Shown: positions 22,716 to 34,319 of the stretch, in pieces
How positions within the stretch are numbered: the stretch's first letter is position 1
Layout: each line of letters begins with the position of its first letter
From: Petaurus breviceps papuanus
Lineage: Eukaryota; Chordata; Mammalia; Diprotodontia; Petauridae
Assembly (NCBI GenBank): GCA_028583685.1
Contig: JAMXIF010000043.1
Span: forward strand, 4,764,695 to 4,828,694
DNA: 64,000 nucleotides
Direction of reading: 5' to 3'
The notes under the pieces: model-generated
Databases searched by the model: none
Seen by the model: the letters and a program-made list of their open reading frames with translations, nothing else
What the model was told of the DNA's origin: nothing
Program-made: the position numbers and the translations under genes

Positions 22716-24005
22716 GTATTCCCCCAAATTTTAAATTTTGACCTGGTCCTTGAATCTTTGCAGGGTTAATTTCCCATCCTTTACTTTTCATATGCTCAAT
22801 TAAAAATGTCAAAACTCTTCTCCACTTCTTTTACATCTTTTTTTTAAATGCTTTATTAACTTCTGATTTACATCGTTCGTTTCCACCAGATTTTGAGTTA
22901 CAAATTTTCTCCCCGTTTTTACCCCACCCATCCCCCCAAAACAGCAGTCCCGCAGGATATCCCCACCTCTGATCTGCTCTCTCCCATATTTTCTCCCATA
23001 CCCGTTTCAACTTTTCCAGTAGGGCATGGTGGATCTCTATATTTCCCAATTACATGTAAAACAATATTGATAATAGTATATATATATTTAAACATTTGAT
23101 TTTAAAACTTTGAATTCCAGATTTATTCCCTTCCTCCCTTATCACCCACCCTTACTGGGAAGATAAGCAGTTCAGTATAGGTTGTACATGTGTGGCTAAT
23201 GCAAAACAATAACATAGCAGATATATTGTCAAAGACTGACTATATTTCCCTCCCTCCTATCCCACATCCCACTTGTTCTATTCTCTACTTTGATCCTGTC
23301 CCTTTTCAAAAGTGGGTGCTTACAACTTCCCTCCCCCCCCCAGCCTGCCCTCCCTTCCATCATCCCCCCTCACATCCTCTCCCCCCCTATTCTCCTGGAG
23401 GGTGAGATCCCCTATTTAGTGTGTATTTCCCTCCCTCTTCAAGCCAGATTCAATAGGAATAAGGTTGACCCATTCCCTTTTGCCTTCCTATTCTTCCCCT
23501 CCATTGTAACCATTTTCCCTTGCCTCTTCTGTATGAGATAGTTGCCCCACTCTGTCTCTCCCCATTTCCTCTCATTATATCCCTCTCACCTCTTAATTTC
23601 ACCTTTTAAGTATCATCCCTTCCTGTTAAATTCGTCCCGTGCCCTCTATCTATGTATACCTGTAAACATATATACACACATTCACATATGTATTCATATG
23701 CCTGCACACCCAGCACCACACCCAGAAACAACAACTCATAATATTATCTATGTACTGGGTAAATTGTAAACCAAGTAGTTCTAATTCATCTAAATGTTCA
23801 GCTACAATCCTATGACTAATAGTGGGGCTATGCAGATATTCTTGTGACAAGAGTGTGAAAGTATATTATCTGCCCTGCCAAGTGAAAAGAAAAAAACTGT
23901 TCCCATTGTTTAGAATCTATTGGGGTAGTAAAGAAAGTATTGGCTATGTCAACAACTGTATTCCCAGTCCCATGTTTTTTTCTGTATCATTTCTATTAAG
24001 ATCAT
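22716..24005 (-). mobile_element. ERVL pol fragment (reverse transcriptase), split by a HAL1-like insertion, broken
   Basis: Two pieces, 22716-22838 and about 23735-24005, match in order and orientation the reverse transcriptase region at about 55335-55735 of the ERVL described below, at roughly 80% identity by eye. The gap between them is the HAL1-like copy D. This is an older, fragmentary member of the same ERVL family with several breaks and no LTRs in view. Confidence 0.85.
22839..23707 (-). mobile_element. HAL1-like copy D, 3' region only (tail type 1), inside ERVL fragment
   Basis: Minus-strand copy. Its 3' poly(A) shows as TTTTTTTT followed by AAATGCTTTATTAACTTCTG at 22839. The body matches copy E (50918-51840) closely, including CAGCAGTCCCGCAGGATATC and CCATTCCCTTTTGCCTTCCT. 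It is truncated near 23707 in the microsatellite zone, leaving only the 3' region. A short piece (23708-23735) resembling the SINE body (CAGCACCACACCCAGAAA) sits at the truncated end, possibly filler from the insertion. Confidence 0.8.
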
Positions 24006-24104
24006 TGTGTTGCTAAGAATAGTTGAATCATTCATATTTGATCATCACATGATGTTGCTGATACTGTTTACCATATTTTCTTGGTTCTGCTAATCTCACT
24101 GTGC

Positions 24105-24344
24105 ATCAGTTACTGAAAACCTTTCCAGATTTTCCTTTACTCTGTGTGTTTCTCTCTGCTTCAAGTTTATTTCTTGTAAGCAACACATTATAAGAGTCTG
24201 GTTTTTGATCCTCTCTGCTATCTGATTCCATATCATGTGAGAGTTCATTCCACTCATATTCAGAGTTATAATTGCTAACTGTGTATTTCCCTCCAACCTA
24301 TTCTTTTTCCTCTTTATCCTGTAGCACTTTTCACCCTTTCTCAT
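24105..24344 (-). pseudogene. L1 ORF2 endonuclease N-terminus (element H)
   Basis: An 82-codon open frame with GNTQLAIITLNMSGMNSH, then QIAERIKNQTLIMCCLQEIN and KQRETHRVKENLERF. These match the start of the L1 ORF2 apurinic-like endonuclease, where N14 (in TLNMNG) and E43 (in CLQET) are active-site positions; here both the N and the E of CLQE are retained. The rest of the endonuclease, the reverse transcriptase and the Cys domain are deleted, so it cannot act. Confidence 0.75.
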
Positions 24345-24959
24345 ATCACCAGTGTTTTATTTCTAATACTTGACCTGATCTGTCCTCCCTTGTCAGTCCC
24401 CCACCCCTTTATTTAATCTTCTCCCCTACTACTTCCCTGTCAGGTAGGATGAATTTCTATATTCATTTGAATACTTATGTTATTCCATCTTTGGGTCAAT
24501 GCTAATAAGAGGAAGGTTCAATAATACCCATTTCACCCCCATCCCATCTTCCCCTTCACTGTAATAGATTTTTCATAAGTCTTTGTATGAGATAATTTAC
24601 CTTGTCTTACTTCTCCCTTCCTTCTGCACTCTTTACCCCTCTTTCTCATCTCTTTTTTTTGTGTCATTCCCTCAAATATATCTTATACCCATATGCTCTG
24701 TCTATATTTATTCCTATCTATAATGTTAGTGGTATGATTCTTAAGAGTTACAATTATCACCTTCCCACGTAAGGAGGTAAAGAGTTTTGAATCCCTTATA
24801 TATATTTCCCCTTTTTTACCTGTTTATGCTTGTCTTTGGTCTTGATATTGGAGATCAATTTTTTTTTTGGTTTAGTTACAGTCTTCTCCTTATGAAGGCT
24901 TGGAATCCCTTATTTTTCACTGAATGATAATTTTCCCTTGATGTATTATGTTTAATTTT

Positions 24960-25890
24960 GCCAGGAAAGTGATTCTTGCTTGTATTCCTGGCTTCTTTGC
25001 TCTCTGGAATATCATGATACTTTACCTTTGGTCTTTTAATGTTACACAGCTGCCAAGCCCCATGTAATCCTGATGATGAGTCTACAATATTTGAGTTGTT
25101 TCTTCCTGATCACTTATAGTATTGTTTCCTTGAATTGATAGTTCTGAAATTTGACAGTCACATTCCTTTGGGGTTTTTATTTTGGGATCTGTTTCCTGAG
25201 GTGATCAGTGGATTCTTTCAATGCTTATTTTGCCCTCTGGTTCCAGGGCATAAAAGCAATTTTCTTCCATAATTTCTTGAAAGATGATGTCCAGATTCTC
25301 CTTTTCATTATGACTTTTGGGTAGTCCAGTGAGTCTGACATTGTTTCTCTTGGCTCTGTTTCTCAGTTCAATTGTTTTTCCCATGATGTATTTTATATTT
25401 TCTTTCATTTATTCCTTCTTTTGAAATTGATTGATTCATGATGTCTTATGGAGTCATTACATTCAACTTACCCAATTTTGAATTTTAAGGAGTTGTTTTC
25501 CTCAATTAGTTTCTGTACTTTCTTTTTCATTTAGCCAATTGTATGTTTTAAGGTGCTGTTTTCTTCAGTGGATTTTTGTATCTCCTTTTCCAGTAGACCA
25601 ATTCTACATTTTAAGCAGTTTTCCAAAATCTTTTTTTTGAGTCTTTTTTTTCCATAATTCTCTTGCATCAAACCCATTTCTTTTCCCAATTTTCTTCTAC
25701 CTCTCTTCAATGATATTTAATCACCTTTTAGAGCTCTTCTATGAGATATTTCTAGACTTGAGACCATTTTCTGTTTTTCTTTGGGGTTTTGCCCATAGGT
25801 GTTTTTTTGCATTGTTCTCTTCTTCTGAATTTGTGTATTCATTTTCTCTGTCACCATAATAACTTTTTGTGGTCAGATATTTTTGTTGTT
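24960..25890 (-). pseudogene. L1 ORF1 (element H)
   Basis: Coiled-coil sequence followed by the best preserved part, 25205-25408: NIKYIMGKTIELRNRAKRNN, VRLTGLPKSHNEKENLDIIF, QEIMEENCFYALEPEGK and ISIERIH, all standard ORF1p core motifs. Downstream motifs (KNPKGM..VKFQNYQFK-like) are recognisable to about 24990. Multiple stops. N-terminal YGDRENEYT-like sequence lies near 25840-25870, in the position of YFGDK in the other copies. Confidence 0.7.
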
Positions 25891-26164
25891 GTTGTTTTTT
25901 GCTCAATTTTTGGCCTTAATTCTTTCTTTTAAATTTGATCTTTGCTTCCAGGGTAGAAGGGGCTCCATCTCAGACTTCTTGTGCCAGTGGCTGTAGGCTG
26001 TGACTGTTTACCTGGTGCTGTGCTGATGGTGGTGTGAGGGCCAAAGAGGACCTTTTTGTCTGGTGTTGTGTTGAGGAGGTGAGTATGGGGTAGCTGGTGC
26101 TGCTAGAATCTGTGGGGGTCTAATAGTTTACCTGAAGCTGAACTGGAGTCCTAGTTGTTGTGTC

Positions 26165-26240
26165 TGGTGGGAGAGAATAGGATGGAGGGAAATACAAAGT
26201 TAGCAATCACAACTCTGAATATGAATGGAATGAACTCTTC
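26165..26240 (+). repeat. Inverted duplicate of the L1 ORF2 start inside element H 5' UTR
   Basis: GGAGGGAAATACAAAGTTAG ... CTCTGAATATGAATGGAATG reads in plus orientation as EGNTKLAITTLNMNGMNSS. It mirrors, in opposite orientation, the ORF2 start of the same element at about 24235-24305. It interrupts the 5' UTR. Confidence 0.65.
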
Positions 26241-27134
26241 CATAAATAAAACACAAAATTACTTTATCCAGCTGTTCTCAAAATCAAAATGACTTTATCC
26301 AGCCTCCACGTGGCTTGCTCAAAGAAATTCTGTTTCAGTTCTCAATTCTCATTTCTCTTCTCAATTCTCAGTTCAGTCTTCAGTCCAGCAGTAGCATCCC
26401 AGGAGAGGTTCTTCTGTGTTTTCCCAGAGCTACACCATAGCACATGGAGGCATGGCCCTTGGAAGATTCCTGTTTACCTTGGGCTGTGCTGAAACACACA
26501 GAGCTTCAAGAATATGTCAGTCCACCCTGAGGTTCACTGAAGCACCTGGACGTTTGTCTGCTGGAGGACACTTACTAGCCTGGGGCTAACCTACAACACA
26601 TGGTGATTCTCAGAGCTGGAGTCTGCACATTCTCCTTGCCATACTAATGTACACAGGAGTACTGGTGTTGGCATTTGCTTGCTCCACTGTACTGGAGTTC
26701 AGGATCTTCTACTCGTTTGCTGACGTGGGGCTTGCTACTGTCTTCCTGGAATGCTTGTTGTCCTGGAATGTGCTCCTCTTTTACCTTGCCAATTCTCCAA
26801 GTCTCAGGGGACAAATGACTGCTTCACCCCCATCTTTCTCCTGGATCTGCTATTACTGGATTTGTTCTGGGGCACTATTTTATATTTGTTTAAAGGTAAA
26901 TATGGGAGAACTAGGGGGATCTGCTGCTTACTCCAACACCTTTGTTCCCAGAAGTCCTCAATGCTACAGCTTCTTGAAGCCACAGGCTAGAGTTGGGTAA
27001 CCATTTAAACACCAAATATGGATGTGAAGCCCTGAAAATGTCTCAGCAAGCCCTCACACCAGAGATATTATGCCTCACTCAACACTGTATAAATAGCTAA
27101 AGAGGTATCAGTTTTTTTTCCCAGGACTATATTA

Positions 27135-27225
27135 TTCTTTTCATAGAATTTTAGAGTTGGAAGGGACATGAAAATAACCTGTTTCATCCTCCTCTATGAC
27201 ATACTTTTTAAACAGGGCAAATCTA
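27135..27225 (-). repeat. CR1/L3-type 3' fragment
   Basis: TCATAGAATTTTAGAGTTGG followed by AAGGGACATGAAAATAACCT is the antisense 3'-end pattern of CR1/L3 LINEs in amniotes. Confidence 0.55.
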
Positions 27226-27839
27226 CAAGTAAAAATGCATGCTTAAAGTTCAGAGGGAGAGATCATTGAATTTAGCAGTATTGATGGAATGTTTAAATTT
27301 GCATTATATCAAATTTCTAACTATATTTAAAGTCACTCCTTCCTAACATTGGCATAATTATTGTCACAAAAGAGTTAATTTTGGGAAACATTTTCCCAGA
27401 AATGTTCTTGGGGCCAACCAGCACTGGACTTTTTCCAATCACCATTTTCTCCCCTCCTTTTTAGATGAAGAGTATTTTTATGTGTTTGTTTTTAATGGGC
27501 TCTTGATCTCTTTCTACATATCTCAGCTTCCTGCTGTTCATGTTTTCATCCAAATGGGACTAGATATTGGAGAAATAAATGAGTTTTTGGCAGCTTCAAA
27601 CCCCACGCCAGCTTTAGTTCATTTTTAGACTCCATGGAATAAAGGGCACTTTTATTTAGGTTTCAGATGCAAATGGTAGAAGTGAAATGATGTTTTATCT
27701 GTCATTGTCAAGTAAGGGATTGTTTCATGTGTTACTTCTCCAGATAACTAAAACTTTCCTCTTCAAACATCAAACCTTTGTATCACAGAGATGTCTTTAG
27801 TACATTAGGGGAAAACAGTTGATTTTTAATTAAAAAACT
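27226..27839. other. No recognisable feature
   Basis: Unassigned sequence; no frame or repeat that I can name. Confidence 0.45.
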
Positions 27840-28060
27840 GGGGTTTGAATTCTACCACAGCCATTTAATAACTGTTTGATATTTAACAAGTGACTTAAAC
27901 TGTCTGAAACTCAGTTTTCCTAATAGCAAAATGGTGATACATATATCTGAACTATCTAACTTAAAAGGTTATAAGCATCATAAGAAGAAATACATGTAAA
28001 ATGTTTTGTAAAACATAAAGAAATATGTCAGCACCAGCAATTATTATTGATAATATTTCA
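27840..28060 (+). repeat. MIR SINE, nearly full length
   Basis: Sense MIR landmarks in order: 'GGGTTTGAATTCTACCACAG', 'AACAAGTGACTTAAACTGTC', 'CTCAGTTTTCCTAATAGCAA', 'AATGGTGATA', 'AAAAGGTTATAAGCATCATA' and 'ATACATGTAAAATGTTTTG'. Diverged, as expected of this old family. Confidence 0.75.
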
Positions 28061-28419
28061 GAGTAGGAAAGGAACTTATAGGAATTGCTTTTACCTATTT
28101 TGTTAGAAATATCTCTCACATGCATTGAATGCTTCCTTGCCTTTCTAAAAAGTGGCTAATAAATATACTTTAGCTTTTCTTGATGACTTACGATGCCATC
28201 ATGAACAGCAGCTATTTTCCTGAGCTCTATATAGATATAGACATTCCCTCTGGACTTTTAAGAAGTGTGTAGCTATTGATGTTATGGTAATTAACCCTGA
28301 ATTGTACTGTTTCTTTAATTTCTTACATCACTTAAAAATTATTGCATGTCTCCTCTCTCACTATCAGTCTAGCACCTAATAATTAATGTTCATCTCAGTA
28401 TGCTTGTATATAACATAGA

Positions 28420-28640
28420 AAGATATATAATTGTTCTATTAGATGAGACTTCAGAGATCATACACTTGAATTACTACCTGAACAAGAATTCCATCTTCTG
28501 CATCTCTCACAATGTTATCTAGATTTTATTAAAGAACTTTAGTGATTAAGAGCTCATTACCTCCCTCTTCATAAATTATTTGTATTGTTGAACAAACATC
28601 TAAGTGTTGTGATTTTTAATTTTTATGTTGAAATGAAACA
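28420..28640 (-). repeat. CR1/L3-type fragment
   Basis: Antisense CR1/L3 order: 'GAGACTTCAGAGATCATACA', 'ACCTGAACAAGAATTCCATC', 'TTAAGAGCTCATTACCTCCC' and 'TTCATAAATTATTTGTATTG'. Confidence 0.5.
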
Positions 28641-28819
28641 TGCCTTCCTCTGCTTTACATTCAGGAAATATTATTGTGTAAAATTTTCATTACATAAATA
28701 GGTATACTTACTACCGCTACCCTCTTCTAATTTTTGCTTATAATTTATGGATGAGGAAAGGAAAGGTTTAAAGTTTATCAGGATGGACCATATATGATGT
28801 GTATGAACTAGAACATTTG

Positions 28820-29640
28820 GTTGATTATTGTCCTGCCTTCTTGAAGAGGACCAAAATGACATCACTCTTTTGTGGTCAAATTATAGTGAGTACAAATGTG
28901 ACTGAACAAAGCAATAGGAGCTTGGAAAGTTCTGCTACAAATCAAGCACAAGTAGTCTATATGAATATTTAGAGTGAAGATCTATCTAAATTTCCTCATG
29001 TTATATTTTGTTTTGTAATGGGTTCTGTTTTGTTTTGTTTTGTTTTTGAGCTACTTTAATTCAATCCACCTTTTTCAATGCAAGCACACCATGCTGGATG
29101 TTTTTTTTTTTTTTGCCATCATCTCCCATTTCATGCAAACAGTTCCACAGTTCTTCAAAGAGATCTTCAGAGTGTTATTGTATCACTTCTCCTGATATGT
29201 ATGTAAGCACTTGCCTTGTGTTAGTTCTCCTCAAAATAGTCTTTTAGGGAAACATATATTTGGCATTCAAACAAACTGGTGCATTAATCAGAGCTATGTT
29301 CTCTGCAGGACAGTTTGAATGCTTGACATTTTAGATCAAGTAAGTATCCAATACCTATGCAACAATGGTAAAATGGTATGAGTGGTGTCTTGATTTGCAC
29401 AGAAATTGGATTTAAGTGAGGTAGAATTGTATACAATCATTTGCCTCATGTTTTCTTTCAGAGTCATCATAGTCCAATGGCAATACAAAAGTCAAAATGA
29501 CAGCTGAGGATGTAATGGATGGTCTTGGCATCTTCAATGTCCGACCAAGCTCTAAGTGCTCCACAGCACCTGCTTTGGCACCTTCATGGCTGTTGGAACA
29601 AATTGTTCTCATCTGCCTTTTCCTCAGGGTAAATGTTCAA
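28820..29640. repeat. Unclassified marsupial-type dispersed repeat
   Basis: Contains two blocks I recognise as recurring in marsupial DNA: 'TCTTGAAGAGGACCAAAATG' near 28841, and 'GTCTTGATTTGCACAGAAAT' to 'GGATTTAAGTGAGGTAGAAT' and 'AGTCATCATAGTCCAATGGC' near 29387-29480. I cannot assign a class. Between them are a (GTTTT)n run at 29024-29047 and a T run at 29101-29116. Confidence 0.45.
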
Positions 29641-30246
29641 CAGGTTTGGGGTAGCAATTAGCAGTAGGAGGAAATATAGAAAGGTTGTGGCTTAATAGGA
29701 GAATATGAATTAGGGATTCTTAAACTGGCGTCATTTTAGGACAAGACTCTTCACAGTTCTCCCTTCTACAGATATAGCAGGAGTAAATTATGTATAAGCA
29801 GGTTTAGGTGATGTTTTTAGGGGAATCAGGAAGAAAGTAGGCTAATGTTGTAGTGGAAAAAAAGCATTAAACTGGTAAATATAAAGAAAGATTTAGAGCA
29901 CAGTAGGGAAAATCAGTGTAACATGAAGTCATGTATTTCAACATGAGAGCAGAAAGTAAAATGTCAAGGGTACTGAGGCTAAAAAACATTGCAACAGCAT
30001 AGAGGCAGTTGCTTTGGGTCACCTTCCTTGTATTTGGTCATTGTGATATGTGATCGAAGATTCATACTCAAGGATATTTGTCTCATTTGTAATTTTTGTA
30101 TTTATTGTTGCTACTCTGACACAGTGTAGAATAGTACAGAATAAGTAATGTTGACAGCTATAAGGTTCATTTAATATTGTAAAGAGTGTACAGTAAATGG
30201 GATCTATTTTTGTTTGTGAGGTTTAACCTTAACTAGGCACTTTGTA
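29641..30246. other. No recognisable feature
   Basis: Unassigned sequence upstream of the L1 3' end. Confidence 0.45.
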
Positions 30247-31372
30247 TTTTTTTTTAATTTAATACATTTATTTTTCCCCACTTACATATAAAGAAAGCTC
30301 TTAGAATTCATTTTAATGAAGATGTTGAGTTTCAAATTTTTCTCTCTCTGGCCTTCTCCTATCCTGTTCTAAAAATGATAGGCAGTTTGATATTGTTTAT
30401 ATATGTTCCGTCACGTAAAAATAATTATTTCCATATTAGTTGTGAAGGAAAAAACAGATCAAAAGAGAAAAAAAACCACAATACAGCATAACATAAGGGA
30501 AACAAATATGCTTCAATTTATATTTTGAGTCCATAAGTTCTTTATCTGAATATGTATAGCATTTTCTTTAGTGAGTCCTTTGTATTGGTCTTGTACCATT
30601 GTGTTACTGAGAAGAGTTGTTATGCATAGTTAAATCATCACATGATGTTGCTGAATCTCTGTACAGTTCTCCTTGTACTGCTCAGTTTACTTTGCTTCAA
30701 TTCATACAAATCTTTCCAGAATTTTATGAAATCTGCCTGTTCACCATGTCTTATTCCACAATAATTCCATTGCATCCATATACCACCTTAGTTCAGGAAT
30801 AATTGAAGGGCACCTCCTCAATTTCAAATATTTTGCCACCACATAAAGGGCTGTTATAAATATCTTTTTTTGCACTTGTAGGTCATTTCCCCTTTTGTAT
30901 AATTTCTTTAGGATACAGACGTAATAGTGGCATTGGTGGATCAAAGTATGCACAGTTTGGTTGTCCTTTGGTTATAGTTGCAAATTGCTCTCCAGAATGG
31001 TTCGATAAGTTCACAACTCCAACAGTGCATTAGGGTCCCATTTTCCCACATCCTCTTCAACATTTATCATTTTCCTTTTTTTGTCATATTAGCCAATCTG
31101 ATTGGTGTGAGAGGGTATTTTAGAGTTGTTTTTATTTGCATTTTTCCAATCAAAAGTGATTTAGAAGCAATTCTTCGTGTGCCTGTAGCTTTGACTTCCT
31201 CATCTGAAAACTGCCTATTCATATCCTTTGACCATTTGTCGATTGGGGAACGGAATGTATTCTTATACATTTGACTCAGTTCTCTATGTAGTTGAGAGAT
31301 GAGACCTTTATCCAAGACACTCTGTAAAGATTGTTTCCTAGCAATGGTGTCTTTTTAAAACCTGATTGGCAC
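30247..31372 (-). mobile_element. L1 3' end, 5'-truncated (ORF2 C-terminus and 3' UTR)
   Basis: Minus-strand L1 tail. The 3' end with an A-rich run shows as TTTTTTTTTAATTTAATACA at 30249. The 3' UTR is about 30247-30950 and the ORF2 C-terminal coding part about 30950-31345. It is truncated at about 31372. The 3' UTR block at 30600-30720 is shared with element H, confirming family identity. Typical 5'-truncated retrotransposition product. Confidence 0.85.
30955..31345 (-). pseudogene. L1 ORF2 C-terminal domain remnant
   Basis: Open stretch 31067-31315: DKGLISQLHRELSQMY, SPIDKWSKDMNRQFSDEEVK, SLLIGKMQIKTTLKYPLTPI. These match the conserved C-terminal part of L1 ORF2. After stops near 31067 the reading resumes as RMWENGTLMHCWSCELIEPF, the Cys-rich end domain in which WENGTLMHCW corresponds to the usual GTL.HCWW.C motif. 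Disrupted by stops. Confidence 0.85.
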
Positions 31373-32019
31373 GCATTTTTAATCATGCTTTTTAAATAGC
31401 CTTTTTTCATACGCAATTTTGAGTTAGAAGTTATGTCTGCTTATAAAAGAAAGGCTCAAGCAAATTTTTTTATACAAGTCAATACAAATAATTATGTAGC
31501 TACATAATTGTATTTAATACTTATGTTAACCCTTTTAATATTATCTGAATAAGTCATAAATTTAAAATTATCATAGAAGCATATTAAAACCTTCTAGTAT
31601 ATTCAATATATTCATCTATTACTTGCATCTTGTTTATTTATTTGTTAGATGTTTCCCTTGCTTCCCCTGTAGCAGTTTGTTCATATTTTTAATAGAATTC
31701 TTTCCAAAATGAAATGTTTGTGGCATTTATTATAGTAGAAAAACACTGACTGGAAATAAAAATAAATAAACTACAATTACAAAGCTGCTATCAGTTTGCT
31801 AGCATCTTAGAACCTTAGATAAACAGCAATGTGGAGAATGAAAGCTTAGATAAGTTTAGTTCTTGTTTACATAAATTAAACATCCTGTATTTAACACATT
31901 TCAATTTTTTTGAGATAAATTGTTCTTTGGACAAAAAAGAAGCTTTTTATCCCCGATAATTACAGTTTCTTCTGCCTATTGATTATCACTAATTTATCTT
32001 TTATATTTTTGCTTGTGTG
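31373..32019. other. No recognisable feature
   Basis: AT-rich, unassigned. Confidence 0.45.
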
Positions 32020-32160
32020 TAGTTCTTTACATGCTCTCTCCCTATTAGCCTGTTAACATCTTCAAGATAGAGGTCTCTCTTTTGCATTTCTTTTTGCTCA
32101 GCACCTAGCATGGGGCACATAAAAGTCACTTAATAAATGTTTTTTGACTGGCTTATTGGA
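32020..32160 (+). repeat. L2 3' end
   Basis: Sense L2 3'-end order: 'TTAACATCTTCAAGATAGAG', 'CTCAGCACCTAGCATGGGGC' and 'AGTCACTTAATAAATGTTTT'. Confidence 0.7.
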
Positions 32161-33554
32161 TTCTGTCTGTTGCAGTTTTATTTGAATTTTAGCATATGCC
32201 TAAGGTTCCCTTAAGGTTTGATTCCCAGAATTATAGCAGAAACAAGGGAAATTCTACTCACTTTCCCCTATCCTCAACAGTGTAGTTTATTCTGATCAAC
32301 TGCCCAGATCATCAAACATGAAAAGATGATATAATCAGTGTTTGGACTCATTCTCTATGGTCAGAAAACTGTAACTAAATCTTTAACTCCCAGTGTCTGA
32401 GATTATAATCTTCTTAGGTAAAGTCATATCTCTTTCCCAAATCTTACTTCCCATTATCTAATCTCCCATTTACCTAGACCCAACTCCCCACCATGTCCCT
32501 TTCTTGTTCTTCCCAAATTTTCAATCATGCCCTCTGAAAGTGACATTCTATCACAACTCTTGCTCAAAGCCCAGTGTATTTGATGGTATGAGAGAAACAA
32601 GATAGATTGGGACTGTGTCACCTGGGGAAAGTGAATCCTTTTCCTTACAGAAGGTGAAAGAATCAAAAGAGAAAGAGATTTCAAATGTTTTGAAGTTCCT
32701 TATGCTAATCTAGGATTTAGTCTTATAGGTATGATACATTTCTCTCCTTATGTAATTAACAGAGTAAACACATTCCTGAGAAGGGAGGGAGGACAAGCAT
32801 CATTAGGTAAAGTGGAGAAATAATATTGTCCTTAGTGATTAAGATCACTAGTATGTTGTAGAGTTAGGCAGGAGATGAAGAAATAAATACTCTTGATCAC
32901 TGAAGGTTGAAGGAATATTTTTATGGATTGAAAGGTAGGGGGATTCATTCATTAAGGGCAATATTGCCCAACATATTTAAAAATAAAAGGTTGATGGGAA
33001 TCCAGACTTGTTGGAAACTACTAGATTGCAGTGTGAAATTCGTAGTTATGATAAGCTAGAAGTCAGAAAGAGTTAGGACATTGGGGAAAACCTGGTAGCA
33101 GTGGGGTAGCAGCTGCTTTTAAACTCCTTTTTCTGTATGAACATTTTGGTGCATGAGGGTGAGGGGAGCAAGGTTCACAGATGTTTGTTTCAGTTAAGGT
33201 TTGTGAGTTTATTGCAAGTGCTCTACAAGCAACATATATCAGTGCAGAGTGAGCAATAACAAGAAACCTGTGATCAGATTCTATATAATACAATTTATCT
33301 GAATCATGAAACATAGCCATATGTATATGAATAATGTGTGCCATTTAGAAAGTGAACCTTTGGGTACACATTTTTCAGAATCAAACATTTTCAAAAAAAG
33401 TCAGATTTATTTATTATTAAACACTTGACTCTTGGGGAGAAAATTTTATGTTTGTTATTTCTTGTAATAAAAATAAATGACCAAATATAATTGAATTAAT
33501 CTTTGTGTTGCTGGATCTGTAATCTAGGTATCACCAAAGAAGGAACACTATATC
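32161..33554. other. No recognisable gene or repeat
   Basis: 1.4 kb without a feature that I can support. Open frames of 76 and 93 codons on the minus strand lack any family motif. Confidence 0.45.
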
Positions 33555-33699
33555 TTTTTTTTTTGGTAGGAATAATTTGGATTAGGTAACTTGCCCAAAG
33601 TCACACAGCTATTAAGCGTAAGTGTGTGAGGTCAAATTTGAACTCAGGTCCTCCTGACTCCAGGTCCTGTGCTCTACTCACTGTGCTACCTAGCTGCCC
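33555..33699 (-). mobile_element. tRNA-derived CORE-type SINE, single unit
   Basis: Antisense SINE with a T-run tail (33555-33564), 'TTGCCCAAAGTCACACAGCT', 'TTTGAACTCAGGTCCTCCTG' (B-box region) and the head 'CTACCTAGCTGCCC'. Similar ACTAT(AT)CT sequences flank both sides, a probable target-site duplication. Confidence 0.8.
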
Positions 33700-34319
33700 A
33701 GTACTATCTCTTAATATTTCTAAATAGACCCAATTTATGATATTATGCAGAATTTTCCTTAGTCAGTGACAGTGTAAAAAAATCATATTACTTTCATATT
33801 TTTTATGCCAAATTTCTCTAGAAGCGTTTTGGAATTGATTATTGTTTCTATCTATTTAGAAACTGGCTCTTTCATTTATAATTGTTCATTCTGCTTGGAT
33901 TGACTAACTTTATTTCTAGTTACTCCTCTATGGAAAGTGAATTGGTGGCAATTGGGACTGGGTAACCTAAAACTATGATTCACAGGAATACTTAGAGAAA
34001 GAAGCTCAGTTTTAGAAATGTTTGGGTTACAGTGAGGGGCATGAGAATAGAACTTAAGATATAGAGGTAAATATAATGATAAAGTTGTTAGGGAAATAGA
34101 ACAAGTTATAATGCTTAGCAACAATTCAAGAGATCAGTTATGAGAAGCAAGCTACAAATTAAGAGTAAGATGAACACCGAGATTGAATTGATGATGAAAG
34201 GTTAGACTTTTGTGGAGCTTATGTTTCCTCTCATATCTATAGAACAGTTTAAAGTTTGCTAAGTGTTTACCTTTCTATTCCCATTAAAGAGATGAAGGGA
34301 CTGGTAAGTCAAATGATGT
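33700..34319. other. No recognisable feature
   Basis: Unassigned sequence. Confidence 0.45.

Larger units (their letters stand above)
24006..26995 (-). mobile_element. L1 element copy H: 5' UTR, ORF1, spacer, ORF2 start, then deletion to 3' UTR
   Basis: Minus-strand L1. The 5' UTR is about 25900-26995 (GC-richer; the 5' end resembles the AAGATGGCGGAGTAAG start in degraded form). ORF1 is about 24960-25890, the ORF1-ORF2 spacer 24345-24960, and the ORF2 N-terminus 24105-24344. The remaining 24006-24130 matches the L1 3' UTR at 30600-30720 (CATCACATGATGTTGCTGA in both), so most of ORF2 is deleted. Younger than the old L1 at 12-16 kb. Confidence 0.7.

Noticed and set aside
23708-23735. An independent SINE insertion at the HAL1-like/ERVL junction
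   Set aside because: Only about 28 bases resemble the SINE body, without head, tail or target-site duplication; it may be junction filler or chance.
26647-27000. A 117-codon hydrophobic frame resembling a membrane protein
   Set aside because: Antisense to the 5' UTR of L1 element H; hydrophobicity comes from CT-rich sequence.
32161-33554. Host exon in a stretch free of recognisable repeats
   Set aside because: No frame with plausible splice borders and protein-like composition was found; absence of repeats alone does not support an exon.
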